Source: Piscinibacter sp.
GTDB taxonomy: Bacteria > Pseudomonadota > Gammaproteobacteria > Burkholderiales > Burkholderiaceae_C
Reading direction: 5' to 3'
Assembly (NCBI GenBank): GCA_017983795.1
Contig: JAGOAS010000002.1
Coordinates: 124,001 to 188,000 of the forward strand
DNA length: 64,000 bases
The notes under the pieces: generated by a model
Seen by the model: only the letters and a program-made list of their open reading frames with translations
Database searches by the model: none
What the model was told of the DNA's origin: nothing
Part shown: positions 10,672 through 18,453 of the stretch, piece after piece
Layout: the number at the start of each line of letters is the position of its first letter
How positions within the stretch are numbered: the first letter of the stretch is position 1
Program-made: the position numbers and the translations under genes

Positions 10672-12882
10672 TCAGGCCCTCAGCACGAAGGGTTCGCTGC
10701 TGCCGTCGCGCAGACCCAGCCAGGCGACGAACTCCTCCACCGGCATCGGGCGCCCGAACAGGTAGCCCTGCATGTAGTTGACGCCCAGCGCCTCCAGCCG
10801 CGCGCGCTGCTGGGCGGTCTCCACGCCCTCGGCCACCACGCCGAGGCCGAAGTGGCGCGCCACGTCGACGGTGGCCTTGATCAGCACCTCGCCGCCGCCC
10901 GGCACGTCGCCGACGAAGGACTTGTCGATCTTCACCAGGCTCACCGGCTGGCGGCGCAGCGACTGCAGCGAGGAGTAGCCGGTGCCGAAGTCATCCAGCG
11001 CCAGCGAGACGCCCATGTCGCGCAGGTCGGAGAGGGTCTGCGAGACGCCGTCGCTGATCGCCATCTCCATGCTCTCGGTGAGCTCGATGACGAGGCGGTG
11101 CGCCGGCAGCTTGGAGGCGGCGAGCGCCTCGCGCACCTGCGAGACCAGGCGGCCCGAGCTGACCTGCGCCGCCGAGACGTTGACGCTCACGCTCGGCGGG
11201 TGGGCACCCGGCCAGCGCGAGGCATCCAGGCAGGCCTGGCGCAGCACCCAGCGGCCCATGGCGTGGATCTGGCCGTTGCGCTCGGCCTCGCGGATGAACT
11301 CGTCGGGCGACACCGGGCCCCAGGTCGGGTGCGGCCAGCGCGCCAGCGCCTCGACGTGGCTGGTGCTGCCGTCCAGCGCGTTGACGATCGGCTGGTAGTA
11401 GACGGCCAGCTGGTTGCGCTCCAGCGCGCCGGGCAGCGCCTGGGCGATCTGGTGCTGGCGCTGCGCCTTCTTGGCCATCACCACGTCGAACACGCGCACG
11501 CGGTCCTTGCGTTCGACCTTGGCGGCGTAGACGGCCTGGTCGGCGGCGATGATCAGCGTCTCGGGCGTGCGGCCGTGGTAGGGCGCCAGCGCGATGCCCA
11601 CGCTGCAGCCCACGCGCACGGTGCCGGCCTCGAGGCGGATCGGCACGCTCAGTTCCTGGCAGATCTTCTCGGCCACCATGCGCACCTGCTCGACGCGGCC
11701 GAGGCCGGGCAGCACGACGATGAACTCGTCGCCGCCCCAGCGCGCCGAGAAGGCCGAGCGCGGCAGGCACTCGCGCAGCCGCTCGGCGACGACCTTGAGC
11801 ACGTTGTCGCCGGCGAGGTGGCCGTGCTGGTCGTTGATGTCCTTGAACTTGTCGAGATCGAGGAACAGCAGCGCCAGCTCGCTCTCGTTGCCGGGCCGCT
11901 CCATCGGTTCGAGCAGTTCGATCAGGTGTTCGTTGATGCCCTTGCGGTTGGGCAGCATGGTCAGCGGGTCGGTCACCGCCTCGCGCGCCAGTTCGAGCGA
12001 GCGCCGCTCCAGGTCGGCGCTGTGCTGCACGTGGCGCAGTTCCTCGCCGGCGCGGTCGCGCGCCTCGTGCACGCTCACCTCGGCGCGCGCCATGTCGAGC
12101 GCGCTGCTGCTGCGCGCCAGTTCCATCTCCAGCGTGCCGATGCGCTCCTGCAGATGGTCTTCGATGCCCGCCAGGCGCTGCACTTCGAGTTCCGCCGCCA
12201 TCAGCCGGTGCAGATGGCGATCGCGCGACAGGCTCAGCATGGCCAGCACGAACAGCCCGGCCACGCCGATCGCGGCCGGCGCCAGCGCGGGCCGCTCGGC
12301 CAGGGCGACCAGCCAGGCCACCGCGGGCAGGATGGCGACACCGGCCTGCGCGATGGCCAGGCGCGACATCGCGCGCAGCGCCAGCGATTCGGCAAAGGCC
12401 GCGGCCAGCAGCGCCGCGATGGCGGCGGCCCGCGCGGCCGGCTCGGCGTCGGCGAAGGCGACCCAGGGCAAGGCGGCCCACAGCAGGGACGAGCCGGCCA
12501 GGCCGGCGAGGTATTGCGGCACCCAGCGCGTCGGCGCCGGCGGCGGCAGCTTCGCGCGCGCGATCAACGTGTGGGCGAGGCGCAGGCAGAGGTGGAACAA
12601 GGCCAGCCCCAGCCACAGCCGGCCGGCGGTGCTGCCGAACAGCGCCAGCTCGAAGGCCGCCGCGAGCACGACGACGGCGAGCGCGCCCAGCGTCGACGGC
12701 GCGGTGCGCAGTGCACCGCGCATGGCGCGTTCGGGCAACGAAAGGACGATGGCCTCGTGGCTGCTCTCTTGCGGCGTGACGGACGCCGGCGCCGCGGTGG
12801 TCGCGCCGGCGCTGGAGGCGATCTCGACGGTCAGCATGGCATCGGCAAGAGAGGGACGATCGCGCGCGGCGAACGAAGTCAT
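10672..12882 (-). CDS. Membrane GGDEF-EAL cyclic-di-GMP enzyme
   Basis: With the ATG at 12882 this is a 736-aa protein; ATGs at 12957 and 12837 are alternatives and no strong ribosome site decides. The N-terminal third carries several hydrophobic segments (a multi-span membrane sensor). A short coiled region follows, then GGDEF (RWGGDEFIVVLPG) and EAL (EALARWPHP, ELTES, LDDFGTGYSS). Both sites look intact. It is two bases upstream of the pseudopilin gene and paralogous in layout to the protein encoded at 7366-10182. Confidence 0.85.
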   Translation of the reverse strand: MTSFAARDRPSLADAMLTVEIASSAGATTAAPASVTPQESSHEAIVLSLPERAMRGALRTAPSTLGALAVVVLAAAFELALFGSTAGRLWLGLALFHLCLRLAHTLIARAKLPPPAPTRWVPQYLAGLAGSSLLWAALPWVAFADAEPAARAAAIAALLAAAFAESLALRAMSRLAIAQAGVAILPAVAWLVALAERPALAPAAIGVAGLFVLAMLSLSRDRHLHRLMAAELEVQRLAGIEDHLQERIGTLEMELARSSSALDMARAEVSVHEARDRAGEELRHVQHSADLERRSLELAREAVTDPLTMLPNRKGINEHLIELLEPMERPGNESELALLFLDLDKFKDINDQHGHLAGDNVLKVVAERLRECLPRSAFSARWGGDEFIVVLPGLGRVEQVRMVAEKICQELSVPIRLEAGTVRVGCSVGIALAPYHGRTPETLIIAADQAVYAAKVERKDRVRVFDVVMAKKAQRQHQIAQALPGALERNQLAVYYQPIVNALDGSTSHVEALARWPHPTWGPVSPDEFIREAERNGQIHAMGRWVLRQACLDASRWPGAHPPSVSVNVSAAQVSSGRLVSQVREALAASKLPAHRLVIELTESMEMAISDGVSQTLSDLRDMGVSLALDDFGTGYSSLQSLRRQPVSLVKIDKSFVGDVPGGGEVLIKATVDVARHFGLGVVAEGVETAQQRARLEALGVNYMQGYLFGRPMPVEEFVAWLGLRDGSSEPFVLRA

Positions 12883-13010
12883 GAAGTGATTCGGGGACCC
12901 ACGTAAGGCTAAGTGACGCCCATCTCTTCGGCACAAGAACTCACATCTGAAGCCCACGATCCGTGACTTCGGTCCGTGGCGTTCGCCACACCGGCGCGCA
13001 TTGCGCAGGG

Positions 13011-13979
13011 TCAGCGGCCGGGGATCAGGCGCCGCGCCAACGCAAGGGCATGCGGCGCGAGCAGCAGCAGCGCTGCCAGCGCCGCCAGCGGCAGGCGCAG
13101 ATCGCCTTGCACCGGCACCGGCCGTGCCAGCGCTTCATCGCGCCAGGCGCGCGAGAGGCCGCGCGCATCGCGCAGCCGGCGGTAGGCCAGGCCGTTCTCG
13201 GCCGCCAGCAGCTTCAGGTAGGGCTCGTGCAGGCCGGACAGGTGCTCGGTGCCCGGCGTGGCGCCCATGCCGGCCGCGGCCGGATCACTGCCCTCCTCCG
13301 TCATCGCCTCGGCGCCGACGCTGGCACCGCGGCCCTGGCTGCGCAGGTCGGTCTGCGCCACCTCGTCGGCGGCCCAGAAGCCGAGCCGGCGCCCGAGCGG
13401 ATCGAGCTTCGGAATCGGCGCGGGCTTCAACTCGCCGACGCCGACCAGCACGCCGGCCACCTCGCCGGGCTTGTCGTCGAAATGCGGGCGGTGGCGCGGA
13501 TGCAGCGGCGGCGCCTCGTGGCCATCGGTGATGAATACCACCGAGGGCGTGCCCGGCAGGGCCTTGGCCACCTGCAGGCTGCTGTGCAGGCCCTTGGCGA
13601 TCTCGCTGTTGCCCGACCAGGCCATGCGGCCGTCGAGGCCGGCCAGCGAGGCGCGCAGCTCGGCGCGGTTGGCGCACACCTCCACCGGCGTGTAGAGCAG
13701 GTACGTGCGGTACTCGGTGAAGATGGCCCAGCCGAGCCGGGAGCCGCAGGGCAGCTCGCTCAGCGCCTCGTGCAGCGCCCGCTTGGCGAAGGCCAGGCGC
13801 GCCGCCGGCTTGCCGTCGAGCTGCATGTCCTCGACGTTCATGCTCTGGGTGACGTCCAGCACCACCACGTGCTCGAAGAGCGCGCGCTTCCAGGGCAGCG
13901 TGGGCCGCGCGAAGCCGAGCACCAGCAGCAGCGCCGCGAGCGCGAGGCGCAGCCGCTCGGAGCGCCACCAGGGCGTCAC
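13011..13979 (-). CDS. mxaL: MxaL, von Willebrand factor A protein of methanol dehydrogenase maturation
   Basis: This 322-aa protein has membrane segments near both ends and a VWA domain with a MIDAS-like start (VVLDVTQSMNVEDM; DxTxS rather than DxSxS) and VVFITDGHEAP. The GTG start at 13979 overlaps the mxaK stop (GTGA). It is the last gene of mxaRSACKL. The Mxa accessory proteins are linked to metal insertion and maturation of periplasmic PQQ methanol dehydrogenase. The assignment relies on gene order plus the VWA fold. Confidence 0.85.
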   Translation of the reverse strand: MTPWWRSERLRLALAALLLVLGFARPTLPWKRALFEHVVVLDVTQSMNVEDMQLDGKPAARLAFAKRALHEALSELPCGSRLGWAIFTEYRTYLLYTPVEVCANRAELRASLAGLDGRMAWSGNSEIAKGLHSSLQVAKALPGTPSVVFITDGHEAPPLHPRHRPHFDDKPGEVAGVLVGVGELKPAPIPKLDPLGRRLGFWAADEVAQTDLRSQGRGASVGAEAMTEEGSDPAAAGMGATPGTEHLSGLHEPYLKLLAAENGLAYRRLRDARGLSRAWRDEALARPVPVQGDLRLPLAALAALLLLAPHALALARRLIPGR

Positions 13980-14521
13980 GGCAGCCCCGGCGCATAGCCG
14001 CGCATGGTGGTGGCGGCGCGCTCGGCGCCGCGCCGCGCGGCCGGCGGCTCCTCGTCCTCGCCCTCGGGGTCGGCCACGAGGCGCTGCGCGCGCTCGAGGT
14101 TGTAGCGCGCCGCCCAGTCGTCGGCGTCGTGGCGCAGCAGCTCGCGGTAACCCTCCTTGGCGAGTTCGACCAGCGCCAGCGCCTGGCCCGGCTGCGCACC
14201 GGCGCGCAGCGCGATGCCCTGGCGCAGCAGCAGGTTGGCGCCGTTGTAGCGCGCGGCCTGGCCGACTGGCGTGTCGGCATGCAGCGCGCCGTAGCGCGTC
14301 AGCGCGGCCTCGGCGGCGCCGCTGGCGGCCTGCGCATAGGCCTGGGCGAAGCGCAGCTCGGCCGGTGCGTCCGGGTCTTCCGGCGGCAGCGCACCGCTGG
14401 CGATCTGCGCGTTGATGCGCTCGTCGCCCACCAGCCGCGCGCCGTCGAGCGCGGCCGCGACGCCCAGCAGCGCCAGCGCGGCCCAGGCGAGCTTGAGCAG
14501 GGTGCGCCGTTTCAAGCCCAT
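13976..14521 (-). CDS. mxaK: MxaK, membrane-anchored accessory protein
   Basis: This 181-aa protein starts with a basic N-terminus and one membrane segment (LLKLAWAALALLGVAAAL). An alpha-helical, TPR-like region follows (LRFAQAYAQAA, AARYNGANLLLRQGIAL, DWAARYNLERAQRLV). It lies between mxaC (10-bp overlap) and mxaL (4-bp overlap), which is the position of MxaK in methylotrophs. The biochemical role is not established; it is thought to act with MxaA/C/L in methanol dehydrogenase maturation. Confidence 0.8.
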   Translation of the reverse strand: MGLKRRTLLKLAWAALALLGVAAALDGARLVGDERINAQIASGALPPEDPDAPAELRFAQAYAQAASGAAEAALTRYGALHADTPVGQAARYNGANLLLRQGIALRAGAQPGQALALVELAKEGYRELLRHDADDWAARYNLERAQRLVADPEGEDEEPPAARRGAERAATTMRGYAPGLP

Positions 14522-15564
14522 CGGCGGATCTCCAGCGAACGCGCCGCCAGCAGCAGCAGCACCGCCGCCAGCGCCAGCGCATGCGCCCAGGGCGCGAGCT
14601 CGCGGCGCGGCACCAGCTCGTCGTAGGTGATGGGCAGCTTCTCCTGGCGATTCACGTCCTCGATGGCGCGTTCGAGCGCGCGGCTGTCGCTCGCTTCGTA
14701 GGCGCGGTAAGGCGTCTGCAGCGAATTGAAGAAGTCGTGCAGCAGGATCTCCGGCACGCTCTCGGCGGCCGCGTCGGAATCACCCTCGGCCAGCGTCAGC
14801 CCGGGGCTGTTGGCCGAGCGCAGGTAGAGCCAGTAGATCGAGACGCGCTGGCGGCGCGCCATCTTCGAAAGCGCCTCGCGCGTGTCCGGGTCCATGCGGT
14901 CGCCGCCGTCGGAGACCAGCATGACGATGCGCGAGCCGTTGTAGGGCCGGCCCTCGAACATCTCCAGGGCGACTTCGAGCGCGCGGCCGATGTTGGTTTC
15001 CGACAGGCCGCGGCCGACGTTGCCGGCTTCGATGGCGGCCTGGATCACCTCGCGCTTGGCGGTGAAATCGAGCACGCGCATGGGCAGCGTGCTGAAGGCC
15101 ACCAGCGCGAAGCGGTCGTCGGGGCGCTGCGCGGTGAATTCGGCGAGCAGGCGACGCGCCACCAGGCCCTTGGATTCGCGCAGCCGCGCCGGCGCCTGGC
15201 TGAAATAGTGGTCGAGCGCCTGCGGGCTCTTGGGGCTGATGCCGGCCGGCAGCGCGCGCCCCGGCGCGAAGCCCTGGTCCATGCTGCGGCTGCGGTCGAG
15301 CAGCAGCACGATTTCGGCGCCCTGCCCGACGCGCTCGACGTGGTACTCGGGCCGGTGCGGCCCGGCCAGCGCGAACAGCAGCGCGGCCAGCGCCAGCGTG
15401 GTGGCACCGCGCAGCGCCCAGCCGACCAGGGTGGAGGCACGGTCGCGCGGGGCATAGCGCAGCCAGCCGTTGGGCAGCGGCGTGCCGGCCGGTGCGACGA
15501 GCGGCAGCAGCGCCAGCGGCAGCAGCCACAGCACCCACGCATCGTCGAAACCGAGCCAGCTCAT
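14512..15564 (-). CDS. mxaC: MxaC, von Willebrand factor A protein
   Basis: This 350-aa protein has N-terminal membrane helices, a VWA domain with an intact MIDAS motif (IVLLLDRSRSMDQG), IVMLVSDGGDRMDPD, and a C-terminal membrane helix. The ATG at 15564 overlaps the mxaA stop (ATGA); upstream in-frame codons are shadow. It belongs to the mxaRSACKL maturation operon, where paired VWA proteins work with the MoxR-type ATPase. Confidence 0.87.
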   Translation of the reverse strand: MSWLGFDDAWVLWLLPLALLPLVAPAGTPLPNGWLRYAPRDRASTLVGWALRGATTLALAALLFALAGPHRPEYHVERVGQGAEIVLLLDRSRSMDQGFAPGRALPAGISPKSPQALDHYFSQAPARLRESKGLVARRLLAEFTAQRPDDRFALVAFSTLPMRVLDFTAKREVIQAAIEAGNVGRGLSETNIGRALEVALEMFEGRPYNGSRIVMLVSDGGDRMDPDTREALSKMARRQRVSIYWLYLRSANSPGLTLAEGDSDAAAESVPEILLHDFFNSLQTPYRAYEASDSRALERAIEDVNRQEKLPITYDELVPRRELAPWAHALALAAVLLLLAARSLEIRRWA

Positions 15565-16460
15565 GCCAGCCCTCGCTCGGCATCGCGGCACTTGCGCGCC
15601 AGTGCCAGCAGCCAGCGGCCATCGTCCGCCTCACGCGCGGCGCCGCCGAAGAACTGCGCGCTGCTCATGCGCAGAAAGCGCTGCAGGTCCTCGCGCAGCG
15701 GCGCGAAGCCGGGTTGGCGTTGCAGGAAGTCGTTCAGGCCCCGCTCGAACAGCACCTCGCCGGCGCTGCGGTTGAGCGCCTCGTGCAGCGCCACGCAGGC
15801 GTCCTTCCAGCGTGCTGCATCGGGCTGCGTTGGGAGGCCGCGCAGGCGCCGCCAGGCGACGCCGAAGGGGCGATTGCGCGCCGCATTCCAGGGCGGGCCG
15901 AGATGGGCAAGCGCGAGGCCGGCCAGCAGCAGCGCCGCGGCGATGGCGTAGGCGACGAGGCGCGTGCGCGCCGGCGTGGTGTCGATCAGCAGCGGCGCGC
16001 GATCGGGTTGCATCTCGCCGAGGCCGCGGCGCGTCGGCGCCTCGGCCTGCACCAGCGGCGCGATCGTCACCGGCCAGGCCTCGATGAGCGCTTCTTCGAC
16101 GCGGCCGCCGGCATCGAAGCGCAGCCGCTGCGCGGCGATCTCCACCGTGCGCGGCGCGGCCGGGGCGAGGAAGACCTGGTAGTCCAGATCGAGTTCGAGG
16201 CGCTGGCCCGAAGCGCCCGGCGTGCGCTTCTCGCGCACCGCGCGCAGCTCGAGCGCGAGGCCGCGCCCGCCCGGCTTGGGCAGCGAGGCTTCGTCGAGCG
16301 TCCAGCCGGCGGGGACCTGCACGACGACGCGGCGCTGCAGATGGTCACCCACCTGGTAACCGAAGGCGCGCGGCTCGCTCGCCTCGACGCGCAGCACGGC
16401 GTCGGCGGCGACCGCGGCGGCTGCCAACGACATCAGCAAGGCGGCGAGCAGGCGTTTCAT
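15561..16460 (-). CDS. mxaA: MxaA, methanol dehydrogenase maturation protein
   Basis: This 299-aa protein has a signal peptide (MKRLLAALLMSLAAAAVA), an extracytoplasmic beta-rich domain, a membrane segment near residue 190 (LVAYAIAAALLLAGLALAHLG) and a cytoplasmic C-terminal helical part. MxaA is linked to calcium insertion into MxaFI-type enzymes. The start at 16460 overlaps the mxaS stop by four bases. Sequence conservation in this family is low, so identity rests on architecture and order. Confidence 0.82.
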   Translation of the reverse strand: MKRLLAALLMSLAAAAVAADAVLRVEASEPRAFGYQVGDHLQRRVVVQVPAGWTLDEASLPKPGGRGLALELRAVREKRTPGASGQRLELDLDYQVFLAPAAPRTVEIAAQRLRFDAGGRVEEALIEAWPVTIAPLVQAEAPTRRGLGEMQPDRAPLLIDTTPARTRLVAYAIAAALLLAGLALAHLGPPWNAARNRPFGVAWRRLRGLPTQPDAARWKDACVALHEALNRSAGEVLFERGLNDFLQRQPGFAPLREDLQRFLRMSSAQFFGGAAREADDGRWLLALARKCRDAERGLA

Positions 16461-17302
16461 GCGAGAAAGTGGCGCGTCAGCGCGTCGGCATCGAAAGCGC
16501 CTTCGATGAAGAGCGGCGCGAGGCGGCGGCGTCGGAACAGACTCAGCAGCGCCTCGCGGCGCGCATCGTGCGCGGCCTGCCAGCGCTCGCGCAGGGCCGG
16601 CCGCCACCACAGCCACTGCTGCGCGCCGCTCTCCGGCTCGCGCACCTGCGCGAGGCCGCGCGTGGCCGAGAGCGCGAACTCGGCCGGCTGCCACAGCAGC
16701 ACCGGCACGATGTCGTGCGGCGCGAGGCTGTCGAGCACGGCGGCCAGCGCGTCGAGCTCGAGATGGAAGTCGGAGACCAGGAATACCAGCGCACGCTGGC
16801 GCGGCAGGTGGCGGTGCGCCTCGCGCAGCGCGGCGGCCGAGCGGCCCCCGGGTTGCAGCGTGCGCAGCCGCTGCGCGAGCGCGATGCCGGCGCCGCGGAT
16901 GCGCGTCTGCGGCTGGGTGAACTCGCGCCGCACGCGCTCGTCGCAGCCGACGAAGCCGAAGCTGTCGCCCATGCGCCAGGCCGACCAGGCCAGGCTCTCG
17001 GTGAAGTCGGCCAGCACGTCGAGCTTGCGCTGCGCGCCTTCGAAACCCATCGAAGCGGAGAGATCCGCCACCACGCTGACCGGAATGGACTTGCGCTCGC
17101 TGTGCAGCCGCACCATCCAGTTGCCGAAGGGGTCGCGCAGGCTGGCGTGCAGGTCGAGGCGGCGCGCGTCGGGTGCGTCCTGCAGCGCCGCGTGGCCGCG
17201 GAACTCGAAGCCGGCGTCGCCGCTGCGGCTGCGGTGCGCGCCCGGGAACAGACCCGTCGCCGCGCCGCCGACGCGGTAGTGCAGCTCGCGGATGCGCGTC
17301 AT
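16457..17302 (-). CDS. mxaS: MxaS, DUF58 protein
   Basis: This 281-aa DUF58-type protein has the VWA-like core (VSVVADLSASMGFEG, DxSxS present, and ALVFLVSDFHLELDAL). It has no signal peptide. It starts 4 bp after mxaR, and MoxR ATPases are typically paired with a DUF58 protein and VWA proteins. It is part of the mxaRSACKL maturation unit. Confidence 0.87.
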   Translation of the reverse strand: MTRIRELHYRVGGAATGLFPGAHRSRSGDAGFEFRGHAALQDAPDARRLDLHASLRDPFGNWMVRLHSERKSIPVSVVADLSASMGFEGAQRKLDVLADFTESLAWSAWRMGDSFGFVGCDERVRREFTQPQTRIRGAGIALAQRLRTLQPGGRSAAALREAHRHLPRQRALVFLVSDFHLELDALAAVLDSLAPHDIVPVLLWQPAEFALSATRGLAQVREPESGAQQWLWWRPALRERWQAAHDARREALLSLFRRRRLAPLFIEGAFDADALTRHFLA

Positions 17303-17306
17303 GAGC

Positions 17307-18329
17307 TCAGGGCGCGGCCACCGCGGCGAGGATGCCCGCCATCAGCCGCGGCGAGATCTCGTGGCGGTGCAGCTCATAGACCGGCTGGTAGCACAGCCGG
17401 TGCGCGATGGTCTCGACGAACACCGAGCGCACGTCTTCCGGCGTGACGTAGCTGCGCCCTTCCAACCACGCCGCCACGCGCGCCGCGCGCAGCAGCAGGC
17501 TCATGCCGCGCGGGCTGGCGCCGGCGAGCATCAGCTGCGCCACGTCGAGATCACTCAGCGTGACGCCGAAGGCCTGCGGCTCGGCAGTGGCGCGCCACAG
17601 GCGCAGCGCGTAGTCCTGCAGCGCGTCGCTGGCCTGCACGCTGCGCTGGATGGCCTCGGCCACGCCGTTGAGCTCGCGGTGCTCGATCATCGCCGGCTGC
17701 AGCGCGCCGACGAGGCGGTCGGTGTCGTGGAAGCGCGGGTCGAATATCAGCGCGCGGCGCATGGCTTCGTCGGCCGGCGGCTCGATGGTGATCTCCATCA
17801 TGAAACGGTCGCGCGCCGCCGAGCTGATCTCGAAGGTCTCCTCGCGCTCGACGCGGTTGCGGTCGGCGAATACCAGCAGGTGCGGGAAGCGGAACTCGCG
17901 GTTGAAGGCCGAGGCGCTGCGCTCGGCCATCACGCGCAGCAGCAGCGCATGTACCTGCGGCCGCGCGCGGTTGATCTCGTTGAAGAAGAAGATGGCGAGA
18001 TCCTCGCCGTGGCGGATCAGCGGGCCGGGCTCGACCGCCGGCCGGCCTTCTTCGCTGATGTAGGTGTAGTAGACGAGGTCGTTGGGCATCAGGTCGACCG
18101 TGCCCTCGGTGCGCGCGAAGGCACCGCCCAGCACCTGCGCGAAGGCGCGCAGCAGCGTGGTCTTGCCGACGCCGACATCGCCCTGCAGCAGCACGTGGCC
18201 GCGCGCGAATACCGCGGTGTTGACCAGCCGCAGGATGCGCTCCTGCCCGATCACGGCCTTGCCGACCTCGGCTTCCAGCGCCAGCGCGCGCTGCCGCCAG
18301 TCGGCCAGCAGCGCATCGTTGCGATCCAT
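17307..18329 (-). CDS. mxaR: MxaR, MoxR-family AAA+ ATPase
   Basis: This 340-aa AAA+ protein has Walker A GDVGVGKTTLL, Walker B IFFFNEINRA, and MoxR-type sensor and lid regions (SSAARDRFMMEITIEPP, ASPRGMSLLLRAARVAAWLEGR). MoxR ATPases act as chaperones for assembly of metalloenzymes; this subgroup heads the mxaRSACKL genes. The ATG at 18329 removes an upstream extension without similarity. The TonB receptor gene ends 124 bp upstream. Confidence 0.9.
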   Translation of the reverse strand: MDRNDALLADWRQRALALEAEVGKAVIGQERILRLVNTAVFARGHVLLQGDVGVGKTTLLRAFAQVLGGAFARTEGTVDLMPNDLVYYTYISEEGRPAVEPGPLIRHGEDLAIFFFNEINRARPQVHALLLRVMAERSASAFNREFRFPHLLVFADRNRVEREETFEISSAARDRFMMEITIEPPADEAMRRALIFDPRFHDTDRLVGALQPAMIEHRELNGVAEAIQRSVQASDALQDYALRLWRATAEPQAFGVTLSDLDVAQLMLAGASPRGMSLLLRAARVAAWLEGRSYVTPEDVRSVFVETIAHRLCYQPVYELHRHEISPRLMAGILAAVAAP

Positions 18330-18453
18330 GCGGCGTCTCCTCTGCCTCGTTGTGCGCGCATCGTGCCACGCAGCGGCACACAATGCGTCGCGCGCGGCGC
18401 ATTCACGCCGCGCGCGCACGGGCAAAGCAAGAGCTACGCCGTGGTGTCCCCGC

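Noticed and set aside
10639-12906. Plus-strand open frame of 755 codons opposite the second GGDEF-EAL gene
   Set aside because: Antisense shadow of a conserved coding sequence, with low-complexity Arg/His/Gly composition.
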